The notes beneath the pieces are model-generated. The model ran no database searches. It worked only from the letters and a program-made list of their open reading frames with translations, and was not told where the DNA came from. A stretch of DNA of 8,837 bases. It comes from RGIG8597 sp045133795. Lineage in GTDB: Bacteria > Spirochaetota > GWE2-31-10. Below, in pieces: positions 1-6,256 of the stretch; the first letter of the stretch is position 1, and every line of letters starts with the position of its first letter. The position numbers were made by a program, and so were the translations under genes. The stretch spans positions 1-8,837 of the forward strand of contig JBGUUT010000131.1 of the NCBI GenBank assembly GCA_045133795.1, written 5' to 3'.

Positions 1-216
1 GCCGGTTTACACGGCGAATATTTCTTAAACCAGAATGGTTTATAAAGTTTTGAACCCAAAACGATTTCCTAATGCCGGCTTGTCGGCGAATGAAACTTTA
101 CCCCCCGAAAAGATTTTATAAAACTTTGAATAAAGTTTAGCTCTGTGCCGACTCTGCCGGCAAATTGTCTTCAGTCCCAGAATGGTTTTATGAAATTTTC
201 AAGGTTATATTTCAGG
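1..216. repeat. Left non-coding block of hairpin modules, inverted relative to the right end
   Basis: This stretch holds no gene. It is made of short dyads: TAAACCA-GAA-TGGTTTA at 26..42, GCCGGC-TT-GTCGGC (one G-T pair) at 74..87, AAACTTT-GAAT-AAAGTTT at 121..138 and GCCGACTCTGCCGGC at 147..161. A 23-nt piece at 39..61 is the exact reverse complement of 8381..8403, and similarity continues over about 70 bp (26..96 against 8340..8419). A second piece, 181..216, resembles the reverse complement of 8566..8609, including 13 identical bases at 204..216. Loops are purine-rich on the plus strand. The block belongs to the same dispersed family as the right end; its function is unknown and it could be a REP- or MITE-like repeat. 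Confidence 0.75.
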
Positions 217-248
217 TCTGTCCCCGACAATAGAATTGATTATTAAAT

Positions 249-271
249 AATGCACAACACTGTTGCATTGT
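249..271. repeat. Imperfect dyad sharing an 11-nt motif with 6084..6105
   Basis: The segment contains ATGCACAACAC (250..260) followed by GCATTGT (265..271) and folds as an imperfect dyad. The same two blocks occur on the opposite strand at 6084..6105, where they form a perfect ATGCAC/GTGCAT dyad. Otherwise 217..306 shows nothing I can identify, and no canonical terminator is visible after the NUDIX gene that ends at 339. Confidence 0.35.
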
Positions 272-306
272 ATAAAAAGTGTCGCTTAAAAATGGATATT
301 CTTTAA

Positions 307-335
307 GTTTTATTTTCCAATTCCGTCGGCAAATC
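307..335 (-). repeat. 29-bp direct repeat, distal copy (relic of the transglutaminase-like gene tail)
   Basis: Identical over 29 bases to 888..916, and identity stops sharply on both sides. On the minus strand it reads DLPTELENKT followed directly by TAA, which is a complete C-terminus for the transglutaminase-like gene. It lies three bases beyond the stop codon of the NUDIX gene. The simplest reading is that this is the original gene end, displaced when the NUDIX segment was inserted. Confidence 0.85.
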
Positions 336-338
336 AAA

Positions 339-857
339 TTAATTCGGGCGATTTCTTAAATATTCACGTATCAGCAACAACATTTTATATTCTCGCTGAT
401 TCCAAGCCGGTTTTCCCTCTTTATCAAGCATTGCTTTATGCTTTTGCAATGCTTCATCCAACGTATACAAAATTTGCTTAAATCCGTATTTTTTCTCATT
501 TTCTGTATAATTACACTGTCCTTTTTCTGGATATACATCACAAAAATACAACCGGCTGATTTGATGCCATATTTTTGGTTCGTTTACCGAAAGTCTTTTT
601 TCCTCAATTTCCCCAAACGGAACAATAGATTCCACCAGAACGTCATATCCGGTTTCTTCTTTTACTTCTCGTACCAAAGCCTCGCTGTCATCTTCGCCAC
701 TCTCGATACCTCCGCCCGGAAGTTTTGCCTCTCCAAAATTATTTTCAATCATCAACAACTTACCGTCAATAAAAATAATTCCCCTTACTGCCACACGATA
801 AATTTCCTTTAAATCTGGAGTATAATTTTTCTCATCCATAACGAGTATTTTTTTCAT
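339..857 (-). CDS. NUDIX hydrolase (first of two)
   Basis: Predicted Mg2+-dependent hydrolase of a nucleoside-diphosphate-linked substrate; the substrate cannot be read from the sequence. The protein is 172 residues. A complete NUDIX box spans about residues 49-71, with G-x5-E (GIESG between), then REVKEETGY, so the metal-binding glutamates are present. The frame can be extended to a GTG at 864..866, but that codon lies inside the ribosome binding site AGGTG (864..868), which is 6 nt from the ATG at 855..857; the ATG is therefore preferred. It starts 23 nt after the transglutaminase-like gene ends and probably shares its transcript. The gene is bracketed by an exact 29-bp direct repeat, which suggests separate acquisition. 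It differs clearly outside the box from the NUDIX protein at 5539..6018, so the two are not a recent duplication. Confidence 0.9.
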   Translation of the reverse strand: MKKILVMDEKNYTPDLKEIYRVAVRGIIFIDGKLLMIENNFGEAKLPGGGIESGEDDSEALVREVKEETGYDVLVESIVPFGEIEEKRLSVNEPKIWHQISRLYFCDVYPEKGQCNYTENEKKYGFKQILYTLDEALQKHKAMLDKEGKPAWNQREYKMLLLIREYLRNRPN

Positions 858-880
858 AGTTTTCACCTGCGATTCGTAAA

Positions 881-1501
881 TCAGCTTGTTTTATTTTCCA
901 ATTCCGTCGGCAAATCGTCCCAGAGTTCCGTCCGAGTTTTATATTTTCTCAATCGCTCCAAAATCTTTTTATCCGGATTAGGATAAATCACAAAGCCGTC
1001 TTCTTCGCCTTTTTCTGGACGAACTGGAAAAGCAAGTTGTTCTGTATCTGTCGAAAACTGTGCATTTACACCGACTTTATTTCCTCTTGCGTCAAGGCGA
1101 ATCCACTTTTTTTGCTCTTCGATATAAACGCCGTTAAGTCCGTGATATATCAAAACCGGAGCAGTTTCATCGTCCAAAATAAGTTTTTGATAACAAAATC
1201 CCGTCGGTACAGATTTACAACGCAACAACGCCGCCAATAAATGCGACTTCGCAAAGCAAATTCCGTGTCCGGCTTCCATTACCTGCGAAGCCGAACATGT
1301 GATTATATCTTCTTTTATATCCGCCGAATGCGAAATATTATCTCGTACAAATTCATAAGCTACTTTTATAAACTCAATTTCACCGGTTGATTTTTGAAAT
1401 AACATATCAGCCAACTGTGCAATAGATTGTTTTTCATAATCAATTACATCATCTGATTTTAAATAATCGCCCATTTTATTTGAACTTGACGTAACTTGCA
1501 T
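881..1501 (-). CDS. Transglutaminase-like cysteine protein
   Basis: A 206-residue protein with a transglutaminase-like (papain-fold) core. Counting from the chosen start, the apparent triad is Cys82 (in GHGICFAKSH), His120 (in IYHGLNGVY) and Asp137 (in WIRLDARGN), with typical spacing and all three residues present. Bacterial members act as proteases, amidases or peptide-modifying enzymes; the target here is unknown. No signal peptide or membrane segment is seen, so it is probably cytoplasmic. The frame is open to a TTG at 1591 and has an ATG at 1576 overlapping the HD gene, but neither has a good ribosome binding site. The ATG at 1499..1501 has AGGAG 8 nt upstream and is chosen. Its last residues (DLPTELENKTS) lie in the 29-bp direct repeat, and the final Ser differs from the other copy. 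It lies 52 nt after the HD gene, likely in one operon. Confidence 0.85.
   Translation of the reverse strand: MQVTSSSNKMGDYLKSDDVIDYEKQSIAQLADMLFQKSTGEIEFIKVAYEFVRDNISHSADIKEDIITCSASQVMEAGHGICFAKSHLLAALLRCKSVPTGFCYQKLILDDETAPVLIYHGLNGVYIEEQKKWIRLDARGNKVGVNAQFSTDTEQLAFPVRPEKGEEDGFVIYPNPDKKILERLRKYKTRTELWDDLPTELENKTS
888..916 (-). repeat. 29-bp direct repeat, gene-embedded copy
   Basis: This copy forms the coding end of the transglutaminase-like gene (DLPTELENKT, then Ser and TGA). It is identical to 307..335, 581 bp away, and the pair brackets the NUDIX gene exactly. No transposase, integrase or terminal inverted repeat is visible between the copies. Confidence 0.85.
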
Positions 1502-1509
1502 ATTTTCGA

Positions 1510-1514
1510 CTCCT
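1510..1514 (-). promoter_or_regulatory. Ribosome binding site that decides the transglutaminase-like start
   Basis: AGGAG on the minus strand, 8 nt before the ATG at 1501. It lies inside the longer open frame. It separates this start from the upstream TTG (1591) and ATG (1576), which lack a comparable site and would overlap the HD gene. Confidence 0.75.
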
Positions 1515-1553
1515 ACTTTACTTTTAATTCCGTCATACGTAACAACGCCTAAA

Positions 1554-2198
1554 CTATCTTGTACCGTCCCATTCATCCATAAATTCTGCAATAAAATTTT
1601 TCATATAAGCCTCTCGCTCTGTTGCAATCTTTCTTGCCGTGGACGTGTTTATTAATTCAGTCAATTTAAATAATTTTTCATAAAAATGATTAACGGTCGT
1701 GGAAATATGATTAATATACTCCTCTTTCCCCATATTCATTTTTGGTTTAATATCCGGATGATACATTAATCTGTTGTGATTTCCGCCATACGCAAAAGCT
1801 CTGGCTATTCCGACAGCTCCGAGTGCATCTAATCTGTCCGCATCTTGTACGCATTTTCCTTCTAAAGTTTTTGGAGTCACTGAATCGTTTCCCAAATATG
1901 AAACTTCATCTATAATTTGGCATATATTGCAAATTGTTGTTTCCGGAAAATTATTTGCAGCTAAAAAACGTCGGGCATTTATTTTTTGTGCATGTGTTTG
2001 AGGTGACAACTTTATATCGTCAACATCATGCAATAGTGCCGCAAGCTGTACGATTTCCAAATTTGCTTTTTCTTCCGTTGCAATATGTGTTGCCATTTTA
2101 AATACACGCAAAGTGTGAAAATAATCATGTCCGCTGAAATCATTTTCAAATATCTTTTTCACATATTCTAAGGCTTGATTAATTATTTCATCTTGCAT
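1554..2198 (-). CDS. HD-domain metal-dependent phosphohydrolase
   Basis: A 214-residue single-domain protein of the HD superfamily, related to the uncharacterised YedJ-type phosphohydrolases. Metal ligands are visible: His28 in HDYFHTLRV, the His57-Asp58 doublet in ALLHDVDD, and the acidic DADRLDALGA stretch at 119-128 with the conserved second Asp. A nucleotide or phosphate-ester substrate is likely for the family but cannot be specified. The ATG at 2196..2198 has AAAGGAAT upstream at good spacing. It is the first gene of a probable operon with the transglutaminase-like and NUDIX genes. I see no clear promoter in the 134 nt upstream, so it may depend on read-through from the MerR gene. Confidence 0.88.
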   Translation of the reverse strand: MQDEIINQALEYVKKIFENDFSGHDYFHTLRVFKMATHIATEEKANLEIVQLAALLHDVDDIKLSPQTHAQKINARRFLAANNFPETTICNICQIIDEVSYLGNDSVTPKTLEGKCVQDADRLDALGAVGIARAFAYGGNHNRLMYHPDIKPKMNMGKEEYINHISTTVNHFYEKLFKLTELINTSTARKIATEREAYMKNFIAEFMDEWDGTR

Positions 2199-2298
2199 AA
2201 ATATTCCTTTTATTTCTTTTGCCTTGTTAAAGTAGTGTTAATCCTTTTTTTTGCTCGAAGACGTATTTACCTCGTCACATTTTTATTTCACATACATA

Positions 2299-2326
2299 GG
2301 GCTCCGGGATAATTTACCCAGAACCC
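2299..2326 (-). terminator. Hairpin after the MerR-family gene, weak or partial terminator
   Basis: On the minus strand GGGTTCTGGG pairs with CCCGGAGCCC across an 8-nt loop, with G-T pairs in the stem, beginning 6 nt after the regulator stop. The stem is strong, but it is followed by a mixed A/T/G stretch rather than a T run, so it may be leaky, or act as a processing or attenuation site, rather than a full intrinsic terminator. Confidence 0.5.
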
Positions 2327-2332
2327 TCATAA

Positions 2333-3160
2333 TTATTTAGCTAACGGAAACTGTAATTCTGTCACATACTCCTCTTCATTTGAAGTCGCCCATTCTCCGA
2401 CATGATATATCTCTCGTACCGAACCATTAACGGAATAATTGTTTTGTTCAATCCAGCTTGCAATAGCCTTGTAAGTATCACCGATATTCCTTAAAGAACC
2501 TCGATGAACAATACAAGCCATTCTTTCTATAATAGGAAGCTCTCTGACGCTTACCACATCATTTTCTGCCACTGCTTTCGTAATTGGTTCTGCTACCTCT
2601 ACATCCCAATTTTCTGTTGCCTCCCAGTCCCATGTCCCATTGTGATACAATGCCATACAAGGAATTGTCTGTTGCACTTTATTAGCTTTAATAAATTCAT
2701 TTACAGTTTCCCACATTTTAGCTTCAGCCCCAAAATCACCTTTTTCAATTACTTTTCTTGTGGATACAATCATAATCGGCTCAACTCTTTTAATTGTTAT
2801 TTCATTCATAAAAGGTATTCCTCCGTTTTTTATATTAAAAATGTTTGTTCGAAGTCGCATTAATCTCTCTTGTTCACTGTTTAATGCTTCCTCTAATTCA
2901 TTTGCCTTTACTTCTAACATAGAAATGATAGAAGAATTCGAAGGAACATCTGCAAATATGGTTGCTATTTCCATAAGGGAAAAACCTGCATCTTTTAACG
3001 CCAATATCTTATTGACCGTAACCAACTGTGACGCTCTGTAATATCGGTATCCCGTAAATTCATTTACACTATCCGGTATTAATACACGAACAGTCTCATA
3101 ATGTCGCAAGATGTTAATTGACAGACCGCTTAATTTTGAAAATTCCCCAATACTATACAT
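2333..3160 (-). CDS. MerR-family transcription regulator with GyrI-like effector domain
   Basis: A 275-residue DNA-binding regulator with BmrR/BltR-like architecture. An N-terminal winged-helix MerR domain covers about residues 1-70 (YSIGEFSKLSGLS, then RHYETVRVL and the wing TGYRYYRASQL). A dimerisation helix follows at about 78-110, then a GyrI/AraC-type effector-binding domain at about 119-275 ending in EEEYVTELQFPLAK, the region that in BmrR-type proteins carries an acidic ligand-contacting residue. Family members are activated by hydrophobic or cationic compounds. The frame continues upstream to 3196, but the ATG at 3158..3160 has GGAGGAAT 7 nt away and begins at the usual MYSIGEFS motif, so it is chosen. 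A MerR-type promoter lies directly upstream, which implies autoregulation. Its ligand and further targets are unknown; the neighbouring drug-modification-like genes make drug sensing plausible but unproven. Confidence 0.92.
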   Translation of the reverse strand: MYSIGEFSKLSGLSINILRHYETVRVLIPDSVNEFTGYRYYRASQLVTVNKILALKDAGFSLMEIATIFADVPSNSSIISMLEVKANELEEALNSEQERLMRLRTNIFNIKNGGIPFMNEITIKRVEPIMIVSTRKVIEKGDFGAEAKMWETVNEFIKANKVQQTIPCMALYHNGTWDWEATENWDVEVAEPITKAVAENDVVSVRELPIIERMACIVHRGSLRNIGDTYKAIASWIEQNNYSVNGSVREIYHVGEWATSNEEEYVTELQFPLAK

Positions 3161-3213
3161 TTTTATTCCTCCAAAAAGTTTTTTGCAGATGTGCACCTCT
3201 GCTTTACATCTTC

Positions 3214-3244
3214 ACTATAAAGTATCGGGTTACCATAGAGTCAA
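3214..3244 (-). promoter_or_regulatory. MerR-type promoter with 19-bp spacer
   Basis: On the minus strand a -35 box TTGACT (3239..3244) and a -10 box TATAGT (3214..3219) are separated by exactly 19 bp. That over-long spacer is the hallmark of promoters which MerR proteins activate by twisting DNA. The spacer holds an imperfect dyad (CTATGGTAAC against GATACTTTATAG), the expected operator position. It sits just upstream of the MerR-family gene, so it is probably its own autoregulated promoter. Confidence 0.75.
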
Positions 3245-3285
3245 TACCTAAAATAAATAATTTGTATTAGATTACTCAATATAGA

Positions 3286-3784
3286 TTACAAAGCTAAGTA
3301 CCTACTATATTTCCCCAGAATTCTTTTTCCTAATAATACACAAATTGTTGTGAGTACTATGGTAATAACAGCAGTTATCGGATATTTGAACTTTGATTTT
3401 GCAAGTCTATCAATAAGAGGAATAAGGAGGGTAAATTCACAGTAAACAAAAATATAATACATTACCGCTGCAGCTTTGCCAGTTATTATATTCTTAAAGA
3501 ATACAATTGGAATATTTGCAGGATTGCTAATATTGTACATTGTAGAATAGATTAGAGTCCACAAAACATATGGGATTAATACTTTGATAATTCTTTTCTT
3601 TGGATTCCAGTTAGATGAATTTGATAGCATACCGCTAAGAAATAAAAACAAGCCAACTGAAAAATTCAAAAACGGTCTAAAAAAAACTTGTGCCATCCCT
3701 GTTGGTGTATTGTGTATGAATACAACTGCAATTATCGCTAAACCTCTTAATAATTGAATGCTTTTGCTCTGTTGTCAATTTCAT
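3286..3784 (-). pseudogene. Acyltransferase-3 family membrane protein, frameshifted and internally deleted
   Basis: Members of this family are multi-pass membrane acyltransferases that modify cell-surface glycans and are usually about 330-360 residues. The start is the ATG at 3782..3784, 10 nt after GGAGG (3795..3799), reading MKLTTEQ. An A4 run (3762..3765) then carries one base too many: shifting frame there gives SIQLLRGLAIIAVVFIH, the conserved N-terminal segment with its Arg and His, which runs into the long open part beginning MAQVFFRPFLNFSVGLF. Only about 165 residues result. After LAKSKFKY the protein passes directly into PITAVITIVLTTICVLLG and ends GKYSRYLAL, which looks like a family C-terminus, so about half the protein seems to be missing from the middle. 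It is probably non-functional. Confidence 0.75.
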
Positions 3785-3860
3785 AAATCATATTCCTCCG
3801 TAAAATTTTAAGTCTTTCTAACTGCATAACCCCTGAAGTTTATCTGATATTATAAATAGG

Positions 3861-4328
3861 CTAATTCTTTTCGTAAAACACCAACGTTAGTCTATCGTTG
3901 ACCTTTTCTGTTTTTCCTGTTTTGCAATATCCAAACTTTTCATACAAATAGCAGTTTCCTTTTTCCTGCAAAATAGTATCAAGTTCCCAGTGATGAGTTC
4001 CGTGTATCTGTTCGCACAAAGTTAATGCTTTTTGTGCAATTCCCTTATTTTGATATTCCGGCAATACAAATATCGGGCTGATTTTTTTACGCATTTCCGA
4101 ATGATTGTCAATCACTCGAATCGCTCCGACTTTTATATTGTCCATACAAATAAAATAGTAATATGAATTCTGTTGAGTTAAACGGTTTAAGGTTTTATTC
4201 AGCGGTTCATTTCCCGGACTTGTTTCGTAATCTTGATATTTATCTAATAATTTTTGAAATGATTTTATTTGCATTTCCCACAGCAACTGAGCATCATCGA
4301 TTGTCGCCCTGATTAATTCTACATTCAT
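3861..4328 (-). CDS. GNAT-family N-acetyltransferase (small)
   Basis: A 155-residue single-domain GNAT protein that should transfer an acetyl group from acetyl-CoA to an amine. Acetyl-CoA motif A is at about residues 83-104 (ISPIFVLPEYQNKGIAQKAL, with the Q-x-x-G-x-A pyrophosphate loop), followed by the typical C-terminal tyrosine region NCYLYEKFGY at about 125-134. The substrate is unknown. The ATG at 4326..4328 follows the CatA-like stop by 11 nt, and its ribosome binding site (GAGGT) overlaps that TGA stop codon, so translation is probably coupled. It is the last gene of the four-gene operon, ahead of the broken acyltransferase. Confidence 0.88.
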   Translation of the reverse strand: MNVELIRATIDDAQLLWEMQIKSFQKLLDKYQDYETSPGNEPLNKTLNRLTQQNSYYYFICMDNIKVGAIRVIDNHSEMRKKISPIFVLPEYQNKGIAQKALTLCEQIHGTHHWELDTILQEKGNCYLYEKFGYCKTGKTEKVNDRLTLVFYEKN

Positions 4329-4339
4329 AACTTTTTACC

Positions 4340-4963
4340 TCATTTCAAACTGTTAATTTCATTTTGTAAGTTCGCCAAAAATCTGCCGGCGTGAGCTCCG
4401 TCCATTTGCGTATGATGAAATTGAAATGAAAGCTTAAGATAATATCTAAACCATTTCTTTTTATAACGCCCCCAAATAATAAACGGATTATTAAAAATTC
4501 CGCTGTTCATTCCGACGGCTCCGTCAATTTCCGTGTCAATAATCGCCGATGTTCCTATTACCATGCTGTCATCTGACAAATCTCTGTCCCGACAATTTTC
4601 TGCAACCGAAGAAGTATATTTTAAATATTCTTCATTATATCTATTCAAATCTTCCGTATATAAAATATCGCAAGAACTGACTTCGCCGTTTTTATTTTTC
4701 ACAATGGTATTTACCGCAATCATATCATATTGAATAAGTTTTTCACCGACCGGGAGAATATAAAACTCCTTTATATTCACGGCTGCTTTTCCAATGCAAT
4801 AATCCAGAAGCATATTGAATTTCAATCGTTTTCTTTTACTGATTTTAATCAAGTTCGTCACATCTAACGTCTTAAAAAAAGTTACCATCGGATTGGGAGC
4901 TTTCATCCACAGTTCATAAGCCATCGCTCTTGTCGTATCTTTAGGATTTATTTCTTTTGCCAT
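4340..4963 (-). CDS. CatA-like (chloramphenicol acetyltransferase family) O-acetyltransferase
   Basis: A 207-residue protein of the trimeric chloramphenicol acetyltransferase fold, close to the usual CAT length. The catalytic signature HHxxxDG is intact at 183-189 (HHTQMDGAHAGRF). Acetyl transfer from acetyl-CoA to a hydroxyl group is expected. The N-terminal half (RAMAYELWMKAPNPMVTFF) differs clearly from classical CatA resistance enzymes, so chloramphenicol as substrate should not be assumed; this resembles the divergent CatA-like group common in gut Firmicutes. The ATG at 4961..4963 has AAAGGTG 5 nt upstream. It begins 16 nt after the preceding GNAT gene ends and couples to the next GNAT gene. 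Confidence 0.9.
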   Translation of the reverse strand: MAKEINPKDTTRAMAYELWMKAPNPMVTFFKTLDVTNLIKISKRKRLKFNMLLDYCIGKAAVNIKEFYILPVGEKLIQYDMIAVNTIVKNKNGEVSSCDILYTEDLNRYNEEYLKYTSSVAENCRDRDLSDDSMVIGTSAIIDTEIDGAVGMNSGIFNNPFIIWGRYKKKWFRYYLKLSFQFHHTQMDGAHAGRFLANLQNEINSLK

Positions 4964-4979
4964 TTTGTCACCTTTTTCC

Positions 4980-5528
4980 CTATGTTAAACATTCATAATA
5001 TGAATAATCTACAATTCCTTTTATATTGTCCAACGAACCGGGTACAAGTTCTTTGACCATTAAACATTCGACAAACGGGATTTTTACTTTCGGTCCGGCT
5101 ACAATATCGTAATCGTAAGATGTCTTAAATCCTCTGGAATTATAATTTTTAGGATTTCCCTCGACAATTACGGCCTCAAAACCTATTTCCTTTGCTTTTT
5201 CAAATCCCGCTTCTATAAGTTCTTTTGAAATATGTTGACGTTGCAACTCAGTTTTTACAGCTACCGGTGAAAGTAACAATAATTGATTTTCATATTTTCC
5301 CTCTAAATGAAAACGAGAAAACATTGCGTATCCGATAATTTCGTCTTTATCATTGATCATAACCAAGTCTAATTGCGGAACATAGAATTTTTTACTTCTT
5401 ATTTCTTCTACAAGCGACCTCACCAATCGCCCGGACTCCGCACCTTCCGAAGCAGTAAATACCTTTTCTACTAAATCTAAGGATTTCTCTAAATGCTCAG
5501 GAGCTGCAGTTTTTATTATTCTGTTCAT
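4980..5528 (-). CDS. GNAT-family N-acetyltransferase (YhbS-like)
   Basis: A 182-residue acetyl-CoA-dependent N-acetyltransferase. Motif A is LLLSPVAVKTELQRQHISKE, followed by AVIVEGNPKNYNSRGF. The RQHIS form replaces the common Q-x-x-G-x-G loop; I recall the same variant from related clostridial proteins, so it is probably a subfamily trait rather than damage. The C-terminus (PFVECLMVKELVPGSLD) also fits that subfamily. Two in-frame ATGs exist. The one at 5546 overlaps the NUDIX gene by 8 nt with AAGG directly against it, too close to be useful. The one at 5526..5528 begins MNRIIK, lies 10 nt after the NUDIX stop and has a weak AGAG upstream, so it is preferred. Substrate unknown. Confidence 0.87.
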   Translation of the reverse strand: MNRIIKTAAPEHLEKSLDLVEKVFTASEGAESGRLVRSLVEEIRSKKFYVPQLDLVMINDKDEIIGYAMFSRFHLEGKYENQLLLLSPVAVKTELQRQHISKELIEAGFEKAKEIGFEAVIVEGNPKNYNSRGFKTSYDYDIVAGPKVKIPFVECLMVKELVPGSLDNIKGIVDYSYYECLT

Positions 5529-5538
5529 TTTGGTTACT

Positions 5539-6018
5539 CTAAACATCCTTAGTTACAAAATGCTTTATTTCTTTTGACGGCGTGGCAAGTTCTGTCTTAA
5601 AAAACTCCGGATAATATTTTCGAGGACAATCGGATTTTATCCATACCAGCCGCTCTTTTACACCGTCCTCCGTAAAACTGTTACACTCAGGTTCAAAATC
5701 GGCAGGAACTTTCATATAAAAAAACATCGAAATTTCATGAACAATTTTCCCACGCTTAACAAGAGAATCGCCCGGAAAGAAATTTTCGTGAATAAAAGCA
5801 AGTCGGTCTATTTCCATTGCCACGCCGGTTTCCTCAAAAACTTCCCGTTTTACAGCCTCTTCCGCCGTTTCGCCGAATTTGATTCGTCCGCCGACAGAAT
5901 ACAAATGGTCAAAACTGTCATTTTCCACCATCAGAAAATTATCGCCTTTCATGATAATGGCACCGACTCGAATATTTAAAATCCCGTCTTCTAATTTCAC
6001 AACCAAATCTTGATTCAT
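5539..6018 (-). CDS. NUDIX hydrolase (second of two), first gene of the four-gene operon
   Basis: A 159-residue NUDIX protein. The complete box lies at about residues 44-66: G-x5-E (RIKFG between), then REVFEETGV. The preceding HLYSVGG and following HEISMFFYMKV fit the fold. It should hydrolyse a nucleoside-diphosphate-linked substrate; which one is unknown. The frame reaches a TTG at 6051, but the ATG at 6016..6018 has AAAGGA (6025..6030) 6 nt upstream and is chosen. The next gene starts 10 nt after its stop. A NUDIX gene with two GNAT genes and a CatA-like gene is a plausible small-molecule-modifying set, but the joint role is inference. Confidence 0.9.
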   Translation of the reverse strand: MNQDLVVKLEDGILNIRVGAIIMKGDNFLMVENDSFDHLYSVGGRIKFGETAEEAVKREVFEETGVAMEIDRLAFIHENFFPGDSLVKRGKIVHEISMFFYMKVPADFEPECNSFTEDGVKERLVWIKSDCPRKYYPEFFKTELATPSKEIKHFVTKDV

Positions 6019-6031
6019 TTTTATTCCTTTA

Positions 6032-6187
6032 TTAAAAAAACTCTCCTTCAAATCGATTCAATTTTTGGGAAAGAAGATACATCACAATGCACCTGTGTTG
6101 TGCATAAATTAAGGTTTGCTCTATCTTGAGATTTTCAATTTCTTCCTTAACAAATAAGGGACAATTTTGCAATGTGATAAAACAAAA
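6032..6187 (-). pseudogene. Unidentified open segment, possible gene remnant
   Basis: On the minus strand 51 codons stay open between two stops and give a protein-like sequence including CPLFVKEEIENLKIEQ and IYAQHRCIVMYLLSQKLNR, then EGEFF and tandem TAA stops. No ATG precedes the main part, and a TTG start would have no ribosome binding site. It may be the tail of a gene lost during rearrangement, or chance coding in the leader of the NUDIX operon. It contains the ATGCAC/GTGCAT dyad at 6087..6105. I do not recognise the family. Confidence 0.25.
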
Positions 6188-6199
6188 TTATGTAGCTAT

Positions 6200-6229
6200 A
6201 AAAAAAGCCGACCAGAATTGAAGTCGGCT
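6200..6229 (-). terminator. Intrinsic terminator of the HD-GYP gene
   Basis: On the minus strand AGCCGAC pairs perfectly with GTCGGCT over a 10-nt loop (6206..6229) and is followed by a run of T (6200..6206). It lies about 28 nt after the stop of the HD-GYP gene, separating it from the NUDIX operon. The GCCGAC/GTCGGC arms are the same hexamers used in the intergenic palindromes at both ends of the window. Confidence 0.92.
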
Positions 6230-6256
6230 AAATAATTTGCAAATTATATATTGGTA

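Noticed and set aside
307..916. Integron gene cassette with attC sites
   Set aside because: No GTT-type core sites or attC-like imperfect stems border the NUDIX gene and no integrase is present; the exact 29-bp repeat with sharp ends is a different pattern.
1502..1591. Longer transglutaminase-like protein starting at TTG 1591 or ATG 1576
   Set aside because: These starts overlap the HD gene and lack a ribosome binding site, while ATG 1501 has AGGAG at ideal distance.
3762..3765. Programmed frameshifting in the acyltransferase gene
   Set aside because: An A4 run alone is a poor slippery site, no stimulating structure is evident, and the gene also lacks its middle, so decay is the simpler explanation.
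5249..5275. Degenerate acetyl-CoA loop (RQHIS) as a sign of an inactive GNAT
   Set aside because: The variant, with its surrounding sequence, appears to be a normal trait of this GNAT subfamily, so it is not evidence of inactivation.
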